From positions 1-25,216 of the forward strand of contig QANT01002195.1 of assembly GCA_003254885.1 (NCBI GenBank): DNA of 25,216 nucleotides, given 5' to 3'. Shown piece after piece: positions 11,232-20,598 of the stretch (positions within the stretch are counted from its first letter, which is position 1; every line of letters starts with the position of its first letter). Made by a program: the position numbers and the translations under genes. The DNA comes from Purshia tridentata (lineage: Eukaryota > Streptophyta > Magnoliopsida > Rosales > Rosaceae). The notes under the pieces were generated by a model. It searched no databases. It saw nothing but the letters and a program-made list of their open reading frames with translations, and was not told where the DNA came from.

Positions 11232-12516
11232 GCTAAATTTGTCGAGGCCTAAAGGAGGGGCCATTTCTAACATGATGCGAGTAATGTGAAATAGTCAAAC
11301 ATGTGAGTAATCGATAACACCATAAATCTATTATACTACTTCTACATGAAAAAAATGACTTATCTTTTTCAATAAATATAGAATAGGGTTTTATGATTTT
11401 GTTAGTATCATGATCAAGAAGATTTTTCATTGCTTCAAAGTGCACCTTAAGGTGTCTCAAAGTGCACCTCACACCTCTAGATGTCAAAAGGTGCACCCTT
11501 ATACGGCTTAAGCTCGAATGCCTCAAGGTGCAATACCTTTACCTTTAAAGGCATTGTGATTCACTTTTGAATGTCTTAAGGTTCACTTCTGATATTTTAT
11601 CATAGGGTCTTTCGAGCCCTTAAATATTGAGGGCTTCTAAATTTTATAGATTTCTTATATACTTGTATATTATGTTAGGTCAAAGTAATGTTAATGGTCA
11701 AATGCCCCATTTTTATGATTTTCTTCGAAAATCTAAAATCTCATGAACAACTATCATTTCACTACACACTAATGTCAAACATTTAGATGATTTTTGTATC
11801 ATTTTTGGGCATCAACATATTTTATTTCCATGTTTGAATTTCTTTTCAAGTGGCCCACTCCATTCAACAATCAAAATGGTGACCACACTTCCTAGAAACT
11901 TGTATGAGTATGCTTGGAGCTGTTGATAGGTGTATGAAGAATATTGCAATATTGTATGTATACATCTCTCGAATAAACATTTTTCTTAGTCTTCAGACTC
12001 TTCACGCTACTCTGTAAAGCTTAAAATCGTTCCTTTTGTGAGAAAAAACAAAAAGAACACCAAGGTGTGATGCTCAGATAACATTTTATATTTTTGTTCT
12101 TTCTTAACTTATTATTGGGCATCCTCATGGAATTATGGTGCCCTAGCCTGAGGCCCCTGACCCTTAAATAATATGAAAAAGACAACATAAAAAACGTTGC
12201 TCTCTATATCTTTTTTCTCACTCAAATAATTTCTTAATTTATTCTCCTATTTATTCTCACCGATTTCATTATTTTGTTTATATTTCAAATAACAATGATT
12301 TTTGCTATAAAAAATGAAATAAAAAAAAGACCACTCACCTCACCCTTGGCTAGTTCGGTCTCGGCATTGAGGCAAGGAGAGAATAAAAAAGGACGATAAG
12401 CTAAGAAAAGGGAAGAAGGGTTGGAAAAAGAATTTCAATCACTTTTTCAATCTCTCTTCACCTTTAAATTATATGTTTTTATTGAATGTGTCATTTCAAT
12501 CATAATTTAAAAAGTA
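11232..12516. other. AT-rich intergenic DNA with GTGCACC-containing repeats
   Basis: There is no supported gene. Between 11435 and 11596 a degenerate repeated block shows TCAAAGTGCACC (11435), CTCAAAGTGCACC (about 11456), TCAAAAGGTGCACCC (11484), then CCTCAAGGTGCA and CTTAAGGTTCAC, at irregular ~25-40-base spacing. The rest, including the A-rich stretch near 12290-12440, shows nothing recognisable. Confidence 0.5.
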
Positions 12517-12658
12517 GATCTCTTTTCATGCGGAAATTGTACAAGAGAAGCATCTCATTCACAGGATGGGAAAAGTAAGCACACATCCACTTGCTTACTT
12601 TTCTCATCTTGTGGATGAGATGCTTCTTCTGCACAACTTGCGCATAAGAGACTCACTC
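12517..12658. mobile_element. 142-bp hairpin MITE with 10-bp target duplication
   Basis: Nearly the whole element folds on itself. The left arm contains AGAAGCATCTCATTCACAGG then ATGGGAAAAGTAAGCA; the right arm contains TGCTTACTTTTCTCATCTTG then TGGATGAGATGCTTCTTCT. The loop is about 11 bases (ACATCCACT region). TTAAAAAGTA is repeated directly at 12507-12516 and 12659-12668. A 9-10 base duplication suggests Mutator-type mobilisation. The high arm identity implies fairly recent insertion or recent origin of the hairpin. Confidence 0.8.
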
Positions 12659-12668
12659 TTAAAAAGTA

Positions 12669-14438
12669 AAGCCCATAAATAAAACTTAGAACTTATATTG
12701 ATGTTAATAACCTATTGTCAAATCGTCAATTTGGAACTCGATGAATAATTTTATATTGGCAACCTGATAATTATATTAAAATTGTCCAGCCGATAGAATT
12801 TGTTCTTATAATTAACAATGTTGGTCTTCCCATTGGGAATGTAGGAACAAAGAATTTATGAAATTTTCTCGATCCCTAGCTAGCTAAGAATGGATGTCAA
12901 AGTCAAACCCACCGACACCCTTAGCTAGAACAACAAGATTCTAAAAATTTTCTACATAAGAAATTTTCATTTTCATATAAAGAACTGAAGCTACCTTTCA
13001 CATTTTTATCTTATCGTATCTTTTATGTACTGAATCCTTATTATACAAGTTTATCTTTGTGCATCTTTTATATCCCCAGCCAAGCTAGTTGATTTCAACC
13101 TTTCTATCTTAGCTAGCTTTTCCTAATTAGTTTGTTTTTCTTTTTTCTAATACCATATCGTATATTCTTGTTTTAATTTGTCTACTTTACTTTGATTTTA
13201 TTCACATTTTCTAAAGATTATTCTCAAGGTTGTACCCAAACTTATAACCTTTACAGTTTGGGTATTAATATAATTAATTGTTATGGTGATCATTTGTGCA
13301 ATGTATTTTATTGAGTGAATTCGAATGTCATCTTGTTGTCACTTTGGAATCCTTGACTATATGTTATACGACGTGTCCTAAGAATTTTGAAGGATAATAA
13401 TGATTTATTTTAACTTTTTTTAAGAGAAGATTATAGAAGAAATCAAGATAACACATTCATATAAGAAATCAACATATATAATTAGTGATTCTGATTATCG
13501 ATCAGTCTAAATAGTATAATATATGAAGAGAATATTGATCAATGTATGAAAGTCTAGTTTTAACTTTGGATATCTTTTTCATATTCATAAAGAAGTGTGG
13601 TGATGCATGCGTGATGCCGCAGCTATTAAAAGGAAAAGCATCGAAAAGAAAAGGAGGGAAAAAAAAAAGACCATCCTTTAGAATTTAGATTGCGTTTAGG
13701 AGATGTTTTGTTTCGCGATCTAGTGATGTATGCATTGCATATTGGTGAGTACATTGGAGGTTGACAAATTCAAATGCCTACTCTACTCTAGCTTGTCTAA
13801 ATATTTTTTAATCTTTTTTGAGTGATGTGAGTCACATCTCACACATCGCTTATGTCCCTTGTAATTGCAGATTAATAGGCACTTTTCAAGTCTTTCATGT
13901 ATAATTAGGGTAATATAATTAGGATCAAGAATTTTCCTATTGGATATCATTTAGAGAATTTGAAAAATGATAATGATAGTCACTAAATTTGAGAAAATTA
14001 TTATATGTAATCGTAACACCATGCGATATGATCATCGACATGGTGTTACCAATCCACATAGATCATTACATGTGTACAATTTTAAGAGTTTTTGTTTTTT
14101 AAGTTTAGAGCTTAACAAATTAATGATTGTACAATTATTACAATTTGAAAGATTTATAAGATATCTGGCCAAAAAAAACAAAGATTTATGAGATATTCAC
14201 ATATTGTACGTTTTGATAGGGGGTATTTTAGGAAAAAAAACATTAATAAATTATTGAAAAATAACAATAAATGAGGTGTCATATGCATGTTGATGTGGAT
14301 ATAGAATTAAAGGAATAAAATTAGAATCTAATATTATGCCTAGTTTTGTTCAAAATTCAATTTTATTGAAGGGTGTAAATCTAATAAAAGTTATGAGTGA
14401 TCAGTAATTTTAGTTTATGGATCAAATTTTTGAAATTT
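12669..14438. other. Intergenic AT-rich DNA, small palindromes only
   Basis: No gene is supported. Two palindromes stand out: GATGTGA-G-TCACATC at 13824-13838, with the bZIP/GCN4-type core TGAGTCA in its middle, and GTAACACCATG/CATGGTGTTAC at 14013-14049. Short AGCTAGCT-like runs occur around 12875-12935 and 13080-13120. Nothing else was recognised. Confidence 0.5.
14013..14049. repeat. 37-bp hairpin palindrome
   Basis: GTAACACCATG at 14013-14023 is a perfect inverted complement of CATGGTGTTAC at 14039-14049. The 15-base interior (CGATATGATCATCGA) is itself nearly palindromic around TGATCA, so the stem can extend with one bulge. It may be the core of a decayed foldback element; no target duplication was seen. 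Confidence 0.7.
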
Positions 14439-14627
14439 AGCTTCTCTGCCTTTAGAAATGGTGTTGTTATTGGCTTTCATCAAATATCATTCATTCATAT
14501 AAATCTAACGGCTTATTATTTTTAGACATACTAGTTGATGTGGTAAGATATAAGTCATTGGATTTACATGAGTGGATTGGATTTGATGAAAGGCACTAAC
14601 AACACCATCTCTAAAAACAGAAAAGCT
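14439..14627. mobile_element. 189-bp foldback MITE
   Basis: The left arm begins AGCTTCTCTGCCTTTAGAAA and passes through TGGTGTTGTTATTGGCTTTC and ATCAAAT; the right arm holds ATTTGATGAAAGGCACTAAC then AACACCATCTCTAAAAACAG and ends AAAAGCT. The arms meet near the palindrome ACTAGT at 14530-14535. GGATCAAATTTTT and GGATCCAAATTTTT lie just outside the arms on either side and could be an imperfect flanking duplication, but the left copy is separated from the arm by seven bases, so the true ends are uncertain. Confidence 0.75.
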
Positions 14628-15219
14628 GGATCCAAATTTTTAGGTCTTTCATTCACATTTTTTTTCCTTGAAGACCGTTCTATTAAACTTTTAGACTCCT
14701 AATAAATTTAGAGTAATCATATTTTTACGTAAGTCACATATATAAAATTCAACAAATAATCAATATTTCACAGATTGGAGTAAGACTAAAATTATTTAAA
14801 TATTCCAGTACTATAGTTTGAATAAGGATTAAGGGGAATGAACCACTTCTGAGCTACCTAAATCCACAAGTGGTTGGAACACTAAATGAATGACTAGCAC
14901 ACATACATTGAATATGGACTAGCCATCTCCTCCTTAATTTATGGCTTAATTTGCCTTGTGGTAATTTTCACAGTTAAACATGATATCCATGGTAATGATG
15001 GAATGTTCTGTACTAAAATTTTGTGCATTGAAGTTGGCCATTTAGCACTGTGGGGACAGCAAAGAATCGTCTGTATTATGAGGAGTGAGGGGGTGGCATT
15101 TTTTAGACTTTACATCCTTTCCTTTTTCTTTCAAATTTATTTGCATATAAGATACTTATTCCTTAAAAAGATAGAATAAATAAATAAATCTAATTTCATA
15201 TTTTTCATCCTTTTTTAAG
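14628..15219. other. Upstream region of the MazG-like gene
   Basis: AT-rich non-coding DNA. No transposon ends, RNA gene or coding sequence was recognised. Confidence 0.45.
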
Positions 15220-15268
15220 CTATAAGAGGCCCCTCTCCTCTCCCTACCAACCCCAAGAGACTGAAAAA
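15220..15268 (+). promoter_or_regulatory. TATA-like box and short leader of the MazG-like gene
   Basis: CTATAAGA at about 15219-15226 lies ~45 bases upstream of the ATG. It is followed by a pyrimidine-rich tract (CCCCTCTCCTCTCCCTACCA). If this is the functional TATA box, the 5' leader is very short, about 15-20 bases; a start further upstream is also possible. Confidence 0.45.
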
Positions 15269-16754
15269 ATGGGAGAAGGAGAAGAGATTGTAGCTGAAGA
15301 GGAAGTGAACATTAGTCTCAAAGACCTCTCTAAGAAGCTTGAGGAATTTGCCAAGGCCAGAGATTGGGAAAAGTACCATAGTCCCAGAAACCTACTCCTT
15401 GCTATGGTAATAGTCTTCCTCGTTATACTTCTCCTTCCAATACATGCTTCAATTTGCTTTGTTAACCATGCCACTATGTCTCTATGTATGTTGCATGTCT
15501 GAATGGGTTCTTGACATAGGCTTCTGTTGAGAATAGAATCCCACCTCGCGGATTTAAAGCCTTACTTGAAAATATATAAGATCTTGGACTTTTCCACTTA
15601 TTGTTAATTAGTTTTGAATTGGATACTCTCTAATCTTTAACCTTACTACTCATATTAGCCACTATTTTTCTATACAATTTGCATAAGGGCTTTTTCTTTC
15701 TTTTATTTGGATCTGTCTGTAGATACAGACACATTTTCTGTTAAACATGCAAGAAAGGTTTTTTCTTTTGTTATTTTACCAGTGTTTTTTAGTTTACAAT
15801 ATTGTAGATGTCTTTGCAGAGGCAGACATAGTTTCTCTTAATTTCTTTCAGGAAAGGCCAACAATTATATGGCAGATTTATTAAGGCTTTGCAAGGAACC
15901 AACTCTTAAGTTTGGACCAAAATAACTGCTGTCATGCATGTTCACTGACATGAATACTAGGACTGTGGTTTACAGTTTTCTGCAACATCAAATGAGGTTT
16001 CTAAAACCAGTTTTGTCCCTACTTTCCACGACCAAAGCCATATACTCTTGGCTAAATGGTGTACTGGCAACAGTGCTGTCCCGTTGTAGACAAGAGGCAG
16101 GGAAATTACTTGGGGAACCCACATGTCCTCAGCTTGCAAATTATTTCTTGTCTTTCTTCATATTCACATTTTTGGAAAAATTTGATTGCATATTATCATA
16201 TAAATAGAAAATTTTACCATGCCAACATATATGAAATATATGAATACTTTGAACGTATCCTTAGATTTTAACAGACTCACTTTTTTATTTTTAACATGTT
16301 AAATTTTAACCGTTAAATCTGTTTGTATGTCATACGGTATCTGCATTATAGACGAACTTTGTGTAGTTAATGTTATTCGATGTATATATGAGTATATGAC
16401 AATACAAATAAGATTTTCATGGTTGCTAGCCTATGTACTTATATACCTCTTATTGATTCTTGATTTCATTGGTGATGTGTGTAGGTGGGAGAGGTGGGAG
16501 AACTATCAGAAATATTCCAGTGGAAGGGAGAGGTGGACAGAGGATTGCCAAATTGGGAAGAATCAGATAAGGAGCATCTTGGAGAAGAGCTATCTGATGT
16601 GCTTCTATACCTCATCAGATTGGCAGATATTTGTGGCATTGATCTTGCTGATGCTGCCTCCAAAAAGATAGTCAAGAATGCAATCAAATACCCACCAAGC
16701 CCAAGGTCTTCTGAAAAAGATGATCATGACTTGTATTTGCCCAATTTTGTTTGA
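15269..16754 (+). CDS. DCTPP1: MazG-fold dCTP pyrophosphatase-like protein
   Basis: Two exons, 15269-15406 and 16485-16754, with a GT-AG intron in phase 0, give 135 residues. The protein has the all-alpha nucleoside triphosphate pyrophosphohydrolase (MazG) signature. Exon 1 encodes LSKKLEEFAKARDWEKYHSP then RNLLLAM. Exon 2 starts VGEVGELSEIFQWKGEVDRG and later has HLGEELSDVLLYLIRLADIC. The metal-binding acidic residues fit ExxE...ExxD: Glu49, Glu52, Glu81 and Asp84, with Glu52-Glu81 29 apart as in the animal enzyme. Animal DCTPP1 (XTP3-TPA) hydrolyses dCTP and modified cytidine nucleotides to the monophosphate plus pyrophosphate, cleaning the dNTP pool; the same reaction is expected here with Mg2+. 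No targeting peptide is evident, so it is probably cytosolic or nuclear. The C-terminal tail after NAIKYPPSP is short and acidic. The intron falls exactly before the catalytic helix, so both exons are needed for activity. Confidence 0.95.
15407..16484 (+). other. 1078-bp intron of the MazG-like gene
   Basis: Donor GTAATA, acceptor TGTGTAG. The interior is AT-rich and pyrimidine-rich near the 3' end. No additional exon is needed: the joined protein LLLAM-VGEVGE is continuous in the family. No repeat was identified. Confidence 0.75.
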
Positions 16755-16775
16755 TGAGCTTCAACTTTGGATTTT

Positions 16776-16781
16776 AATAAA
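16776..16781 (+). terminator. Polyadenylation signal of the MazG-like gene
   Basis: AATAAA starts 22 bases after the TGA stop codon (16752-16754). In plants the near-upstream element usually lies 10-30 bases before the cleavage site, which would give a very short 3'UTR. A downstream alternative is possible. Confidence 0.45.
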
Positions 16782-17109
16782 ATCTCTACATGAATTTGGA
16801 GTTGACTTAATATGTTTCTACCTTAATTTTTCCCTTCATTAATTTTTCTGATTGTCTGATTAAGGTTATGTATGATTCAATAGATCTGTCAAATGTCAAA
16901 TATATCCTTGATTTGTTTTTCATTTTTGGGTTTCACAAACGTTGTGAATGTGATATATTGTTGCTCACTTTAATAGATACATAGATAATATATACCGAGT
17001 AATTTGATAACACCTGTGGTTGTTAGGTCTTGGACTTCTTCTTTTTGTGGTCAATAGGCCTAAGGTTAATACCCCATAGAAGTATAAAAATTCAACCTAA
17101 AATCAATTA

Positions 17110-17963
17110 GGGAAGTGCTAGAGTGCCTCAATAAATCGTGCCTCAATTGTGCCTTAATGACATAAAATTTGCATCTTCTCATTATTTATTAAATTTTATC
17201 TTTTTTATAATGACTATTTTAACCCTTTTTTATAAATCTTAAAAAATTTTAAATTATAAAAGAAAATACAAAAAAGTAAATAAGATACACTGCAGTAAAA
17301 ACTAGATCATGTGATTTGGGACTTAGATTAAATAGGCAAGTTACGCTAGCTACAGTACAAAATACATTGGTGAAGAGAAGCCAATGAAATTTGCAAACCC
17401 TAGCTAACTAGTCCTCCTAACATGATCTATGTGTTGATCAGACTAAACCTAGGGCTGTACGTATTATATATATCTAAGCTAGCATATGCATAGATAGAAG
17501 CATGCTCATATTTGATTTGAGGTTAGAACTAATTTCACATCTGGGTTTGTTTGGAAAGGTGAGAAAGTTTCTTCTTTCTAAGAAAAATAATTAATTAAAA
17601 AAAGTGATCTAAATAAGAATTAAGAACCCCTATATTCATTGTCCTCTTTCATTTTCACAAACCCAATATTCTAAGGAATTGAAAGAGCCGAAAAAATTAT
17701 TGAAAGAGATGAAAATAAATTAGGAATATAGAATTGGAAGGGTCATAAGAAGAAATTGAAAGAGAAAAATGGGTAAGATGATCAAATTAGGATTATTAGA
17801 TTTTGGAGGGGATAAGATGGTCTTTGAATAAAAATGATTTTAATTTGATACAGTGATGTGTATATTTACCAAAAAGTTAACTAGTAATGTGTCCAATTAC
17901 TATTGGCACATAGGATTAAGGCACACTTGAGGCACAATTTTTTGAGGCCCAAAATCATTTCCC
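17110..17963. mobile_element. Mutator-like non-autonomous element, copy A (854 bp)
   Basis: The left end reads GGGAAGTGCTAGAGTGCCTC and the right end on the other strand reads GGGAAATGATTTTGGGCCTC. Both continue with CAAxAAATxGTGCCTCAAxTG and TGCCTTAAT, so the terminal repeats are about 50 bases. A perfect 9-base direct repeat, AATCAATTA, flanks it (17101-17109 and 17964-17972). Within each terminal repeat GTGCCTCAA recurs two or three times. No transposase ORF is present. Copy B at 23315-24219 is the same family in the opposite orientation. Confidence 0.88.
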
Positions 17964-18179
17964 AATCAATTAATATTGAGAGACTTGTGGTATTATGTAT
18001 TGTAAGATAAAATTTTACTTTTCGGTGTGTGATATATTCTCAATAAGCATATTTAAGGAATTGATTCTCTTTACTAAATTATTAATTTCAACAATATGTG
18101 AAATCCAAATTAGTCCTCAATTTGAATTTCTTAATGTTGAATAATCGTTTGGGAATTAAATCCAAACTCCCACCATTAT

Positions 18180-18960
18180 GCAACAAGTAATAAATTCGAT
18201 GAAAAAGAAAATAATAATCAAAGCCAAGAAGAAAATAAACAGATAAACAAACACACACAATCACACTGAGATTTTACGAGATTCGGCAAAATCCTGCCTA
18301 CGTTCTCAGGAGAGTTCTCCATTCTTCACTATGAGAATAAACAAGTCCAATATTACAATTAGACTAAATCATATAACCAAATCTCCAAATCTCTTGTACA
18401 CCCTCTCTCAATGTGTTTACCAAGAACCCTAGTTCTCTCACCCAAGATTAATTACCTAATCTTGATCTCACCACCTAGATCTTGTGCCTCCCAAGAACTC
18501 TCAAGACTAGCTCTAAATTCAAAGTCTATCTCATTCTCTCTCTTGTTTCTAGGGCCTAAAGGTCATATTTATACATAATAGACCTTTAGAAAACAAACCT
18601 AATTGAAGTAGGAAGCCTAAAATCACCTAAAACTAGGAAAAAATGCGGAGGACCACATGTAGGACCGGTCCTCTACCCAGAGGACTGGTCCTCCAACAGC
18701 CTGGAACCCCAAAAAAACATACAACGCCCTTGTAGGACCGATCCCATGACCATAGGACCAGTTTTCTGGGGCTTTTCTTCGAAATTCTTCATCTTTTGGT
18801 CGTTTCACCTTTACACGAACCTCCTATAACCTTCCTAACTTCAACCAAACCTCTAAGGACACTTCGATGGCCTTGAAACACCTCTGAATGAAAGCCAAAA
18901 CACAACACTTGAGTGAGTGCTTCTACAAGCAAGAGAGGCAAATTATTGTCAATGATTATA
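18180..18960. mobile_element. Retroelement-like fragment
   Basis: The block at 18268-18345 (GATTTTACGAGATTCGGC, AAAATCCTGCCTACGTTCTC, GGAGAGTTCTCC, CACTATGAGA) is homologous to the fragment at 3780-3860 and to a kind of sequence widespread in plant genomes. Further on, the GGACC-type motif array sits at 18661-18765. There are no long ORFs and no defined ends, so this is probably an LTR remnant or a non-autonomous element; the boundaries given are approximate. Confidence 0.4.
18661..18765. repeat. Four GGACC-type palindromic motifs in two spaced pairs
   Basis: AGGACCGGTCCT (18661, a perfect 12-base palindrome), AGGACTGGTCCT (18681), AGGACCGATCCC (18734) and AGGACCAGTTTT (18754). Within each pair the motifs are 20 bases apart; the pairs are 53 bases apart. 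Conservation decreases from left to right. Confidence 0.75.
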
Positions 18961-20070
18961 CAATCGTGTGTATAGTACTTATTCTCACATTTGTCTAGAG
19001 GATGTAAATCCTAAGTTCTGATCTCATGAATAATAATTATTGATTAAAAGAAATATAATAAATAGTAGCTTCTTGATAAAGAACATGAGAAGGGACTAAA
19101 TGTGGAAACCTCCCACTTTGAAATTTTTTTATTTTTTAGGTCCCTCCACATTGAAAAAGTATAATATAGAAAATTTTGCTGAACTTCCCAACCCTTGATG
19201 CTGCTTTAAGTCGATCGACCAGGTATTGGCTCGATCATGATTTGTTGGGTGGTGGGAAAAAAAAAGAGGACAAAAAGGTGGGGCTCAGGCTTCATTTTTG
19301 AACTTAGGGATGGCTTGTGAGCCGATCCATCTGGTCTGTTTAAGGAGGGTCATGATCGGCCCATTTGGTCTCTCATCCAATATTTAAACTAATCTATTCT
19401 CTTTTATACTTACTCTACTCCGTGAACATTTTCTTAATCAAACATTGGAATGTTGTGAATTGTGATGCAAAACTTCTCAGCTGTAATTACTTAGTACTAA
19501 ACTTTGGCACGCGCTAATGCATATGCAAATAAAAATTTTAAATTATTTAATATTATTTATTTGTTAACTAATTATTTTTAAAAAATTTGAAAATTTTATA
19601 ACTCTTCACTCTCTCTATCTAATAAAGTTGTAGAGTGTTTTTGTTTTATTTCTTAATTTTTTAATAATTTAATTTTATATTTGTACTCTTAACTTTATTA
19701 AGTTAATTTAATTTAACTCTTTAATGTAGTCTAAGATTATTTGGAAAAATCAAAATTTGGTAAAACTTGTAACACTAAACCATTTTTCTGACTTTATAAT
19801 ATTAAAGATTAAAAATTTTAATTTTTATAAATAAGGTTTTATGCTTCAATTTAATATAATTTTTTTATTTTTAATTCAAATATTTATCTCTTATAAATTT
19901 TTACGGATAAGAATTAAGATCCAGCAACGTGAATTGCATGATGCTCGATTCGCTACGTATAAGTCAGTTATATATTAAAAAATAAAAAATAAAAACGGCC
20001 ACGAACCCGGTTTGGCGCTTAGCCTTAGCCGGTTGGCGGTTATAGGCTTATATCCCTCCCTCCCTTTCTT

Positions 20071-20382
20071 AACACCACGCGTACGACACGTCCTGTCTCA
20101 CACGCTGCGGCGTCGTTACTCGTTCACTTCACCCAAAACGACACAGTCAAAACAGTCAATCAGTCAAGGTCTCTTTCCCTTCGAGCTTTAAAGCATTTCA
20201 ATCCCACCGTCAAGAAATCACAGAATCTGATTCTTCTCAGATAATTTCTCCACCCAATTCCCAGACGGTCTCCCATTTTCCGAATATCGAATCGAACCCA
20301 CATTTTCTCAATCGTTTATCATTATCTATATCACCGATTTTGATCTTCACAATTTCTGCAATCTTAATCAGATCCAACCCAT
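20071..20382 (+). promoter_or_regulatory. GLTP promoter region and 5'UTR exon
   Basis: A locally GC-richer stretch contains CCACGCGTACG (20075; the core ACGCGT is a CAMTA/calcium-response type motif) and ACACGTC (20086; an ABRE/G-box-like ACGT core). Short CCCTCCCTCCC and TATA-like tracts lie just upstream (20041-20066). The untranslated exon ends at ACCCAT before the donor GTGAGC at 20383. Factor binding is inferred from motif cores only. Confidence 0.5.
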
Positions 20383-20586
20383 GTGAGCTCCGATCTTCTT
20401 CTCACTCTCTTTGAATCATTTGTAACACTATATATCCGTCTGGATCTTGTTTTGTAATTATTTAATTTATTGTTTATTCTTTTCTGATTAAGCCGTTAAA
20501 AAATCATAGCTTGGAGCCTATTACTCGTACAATTTCACTGATTTACTTGATAATTTGTGAATGGTAATGGTATGATTATTATGCAG
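20383..20586 (+). other. 5'UTR intron of the GLTP gene
   Basis: GTGAGC donor, ATGCAG acceptor; the coding start is 13 bases downstream of the acceptor. The donor junction creates ATGTGA in unspliced RNA, a start codon directly followed by a stop. Leader introns of this kind often raise plant gene expression; that is inference here. Confidence 0.65.
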
Positions 20587-20598
20587 TGAAGCTGAAAG

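Larger units (their letters stand above)
17973..20070. other. Intergenic region with a retroelement-like fragment and an AT-rich tract
   Basis: Around 18180-18960 lies sequence related to dispersed retroelements. From 19500 to 19970 the DNA is extremely AT-rich (runs such as TTTAAATTATTTAATATTAT). A CGATCGACC/CTCGATCATGA stretch at about 19212-19240 and GCCGATCCATCTGGTC near 19321 share short blocks. No gene is supported. Confidence 0.5.

Noticed and set aside
13967..15179. Two short plus-strand ORFs (74 and 73 codons)
   Set aside because: They are AT-driven chance ORFs; one contains the 14013-14049 palindrome and neither resembles a known protein.
16327..16671. 114-codon ORF overlapping exon 2 of the MazG-like gene
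   Set aside because: It is in a different frame from the conserved VGEVGELSE sequence and starts within the intron.
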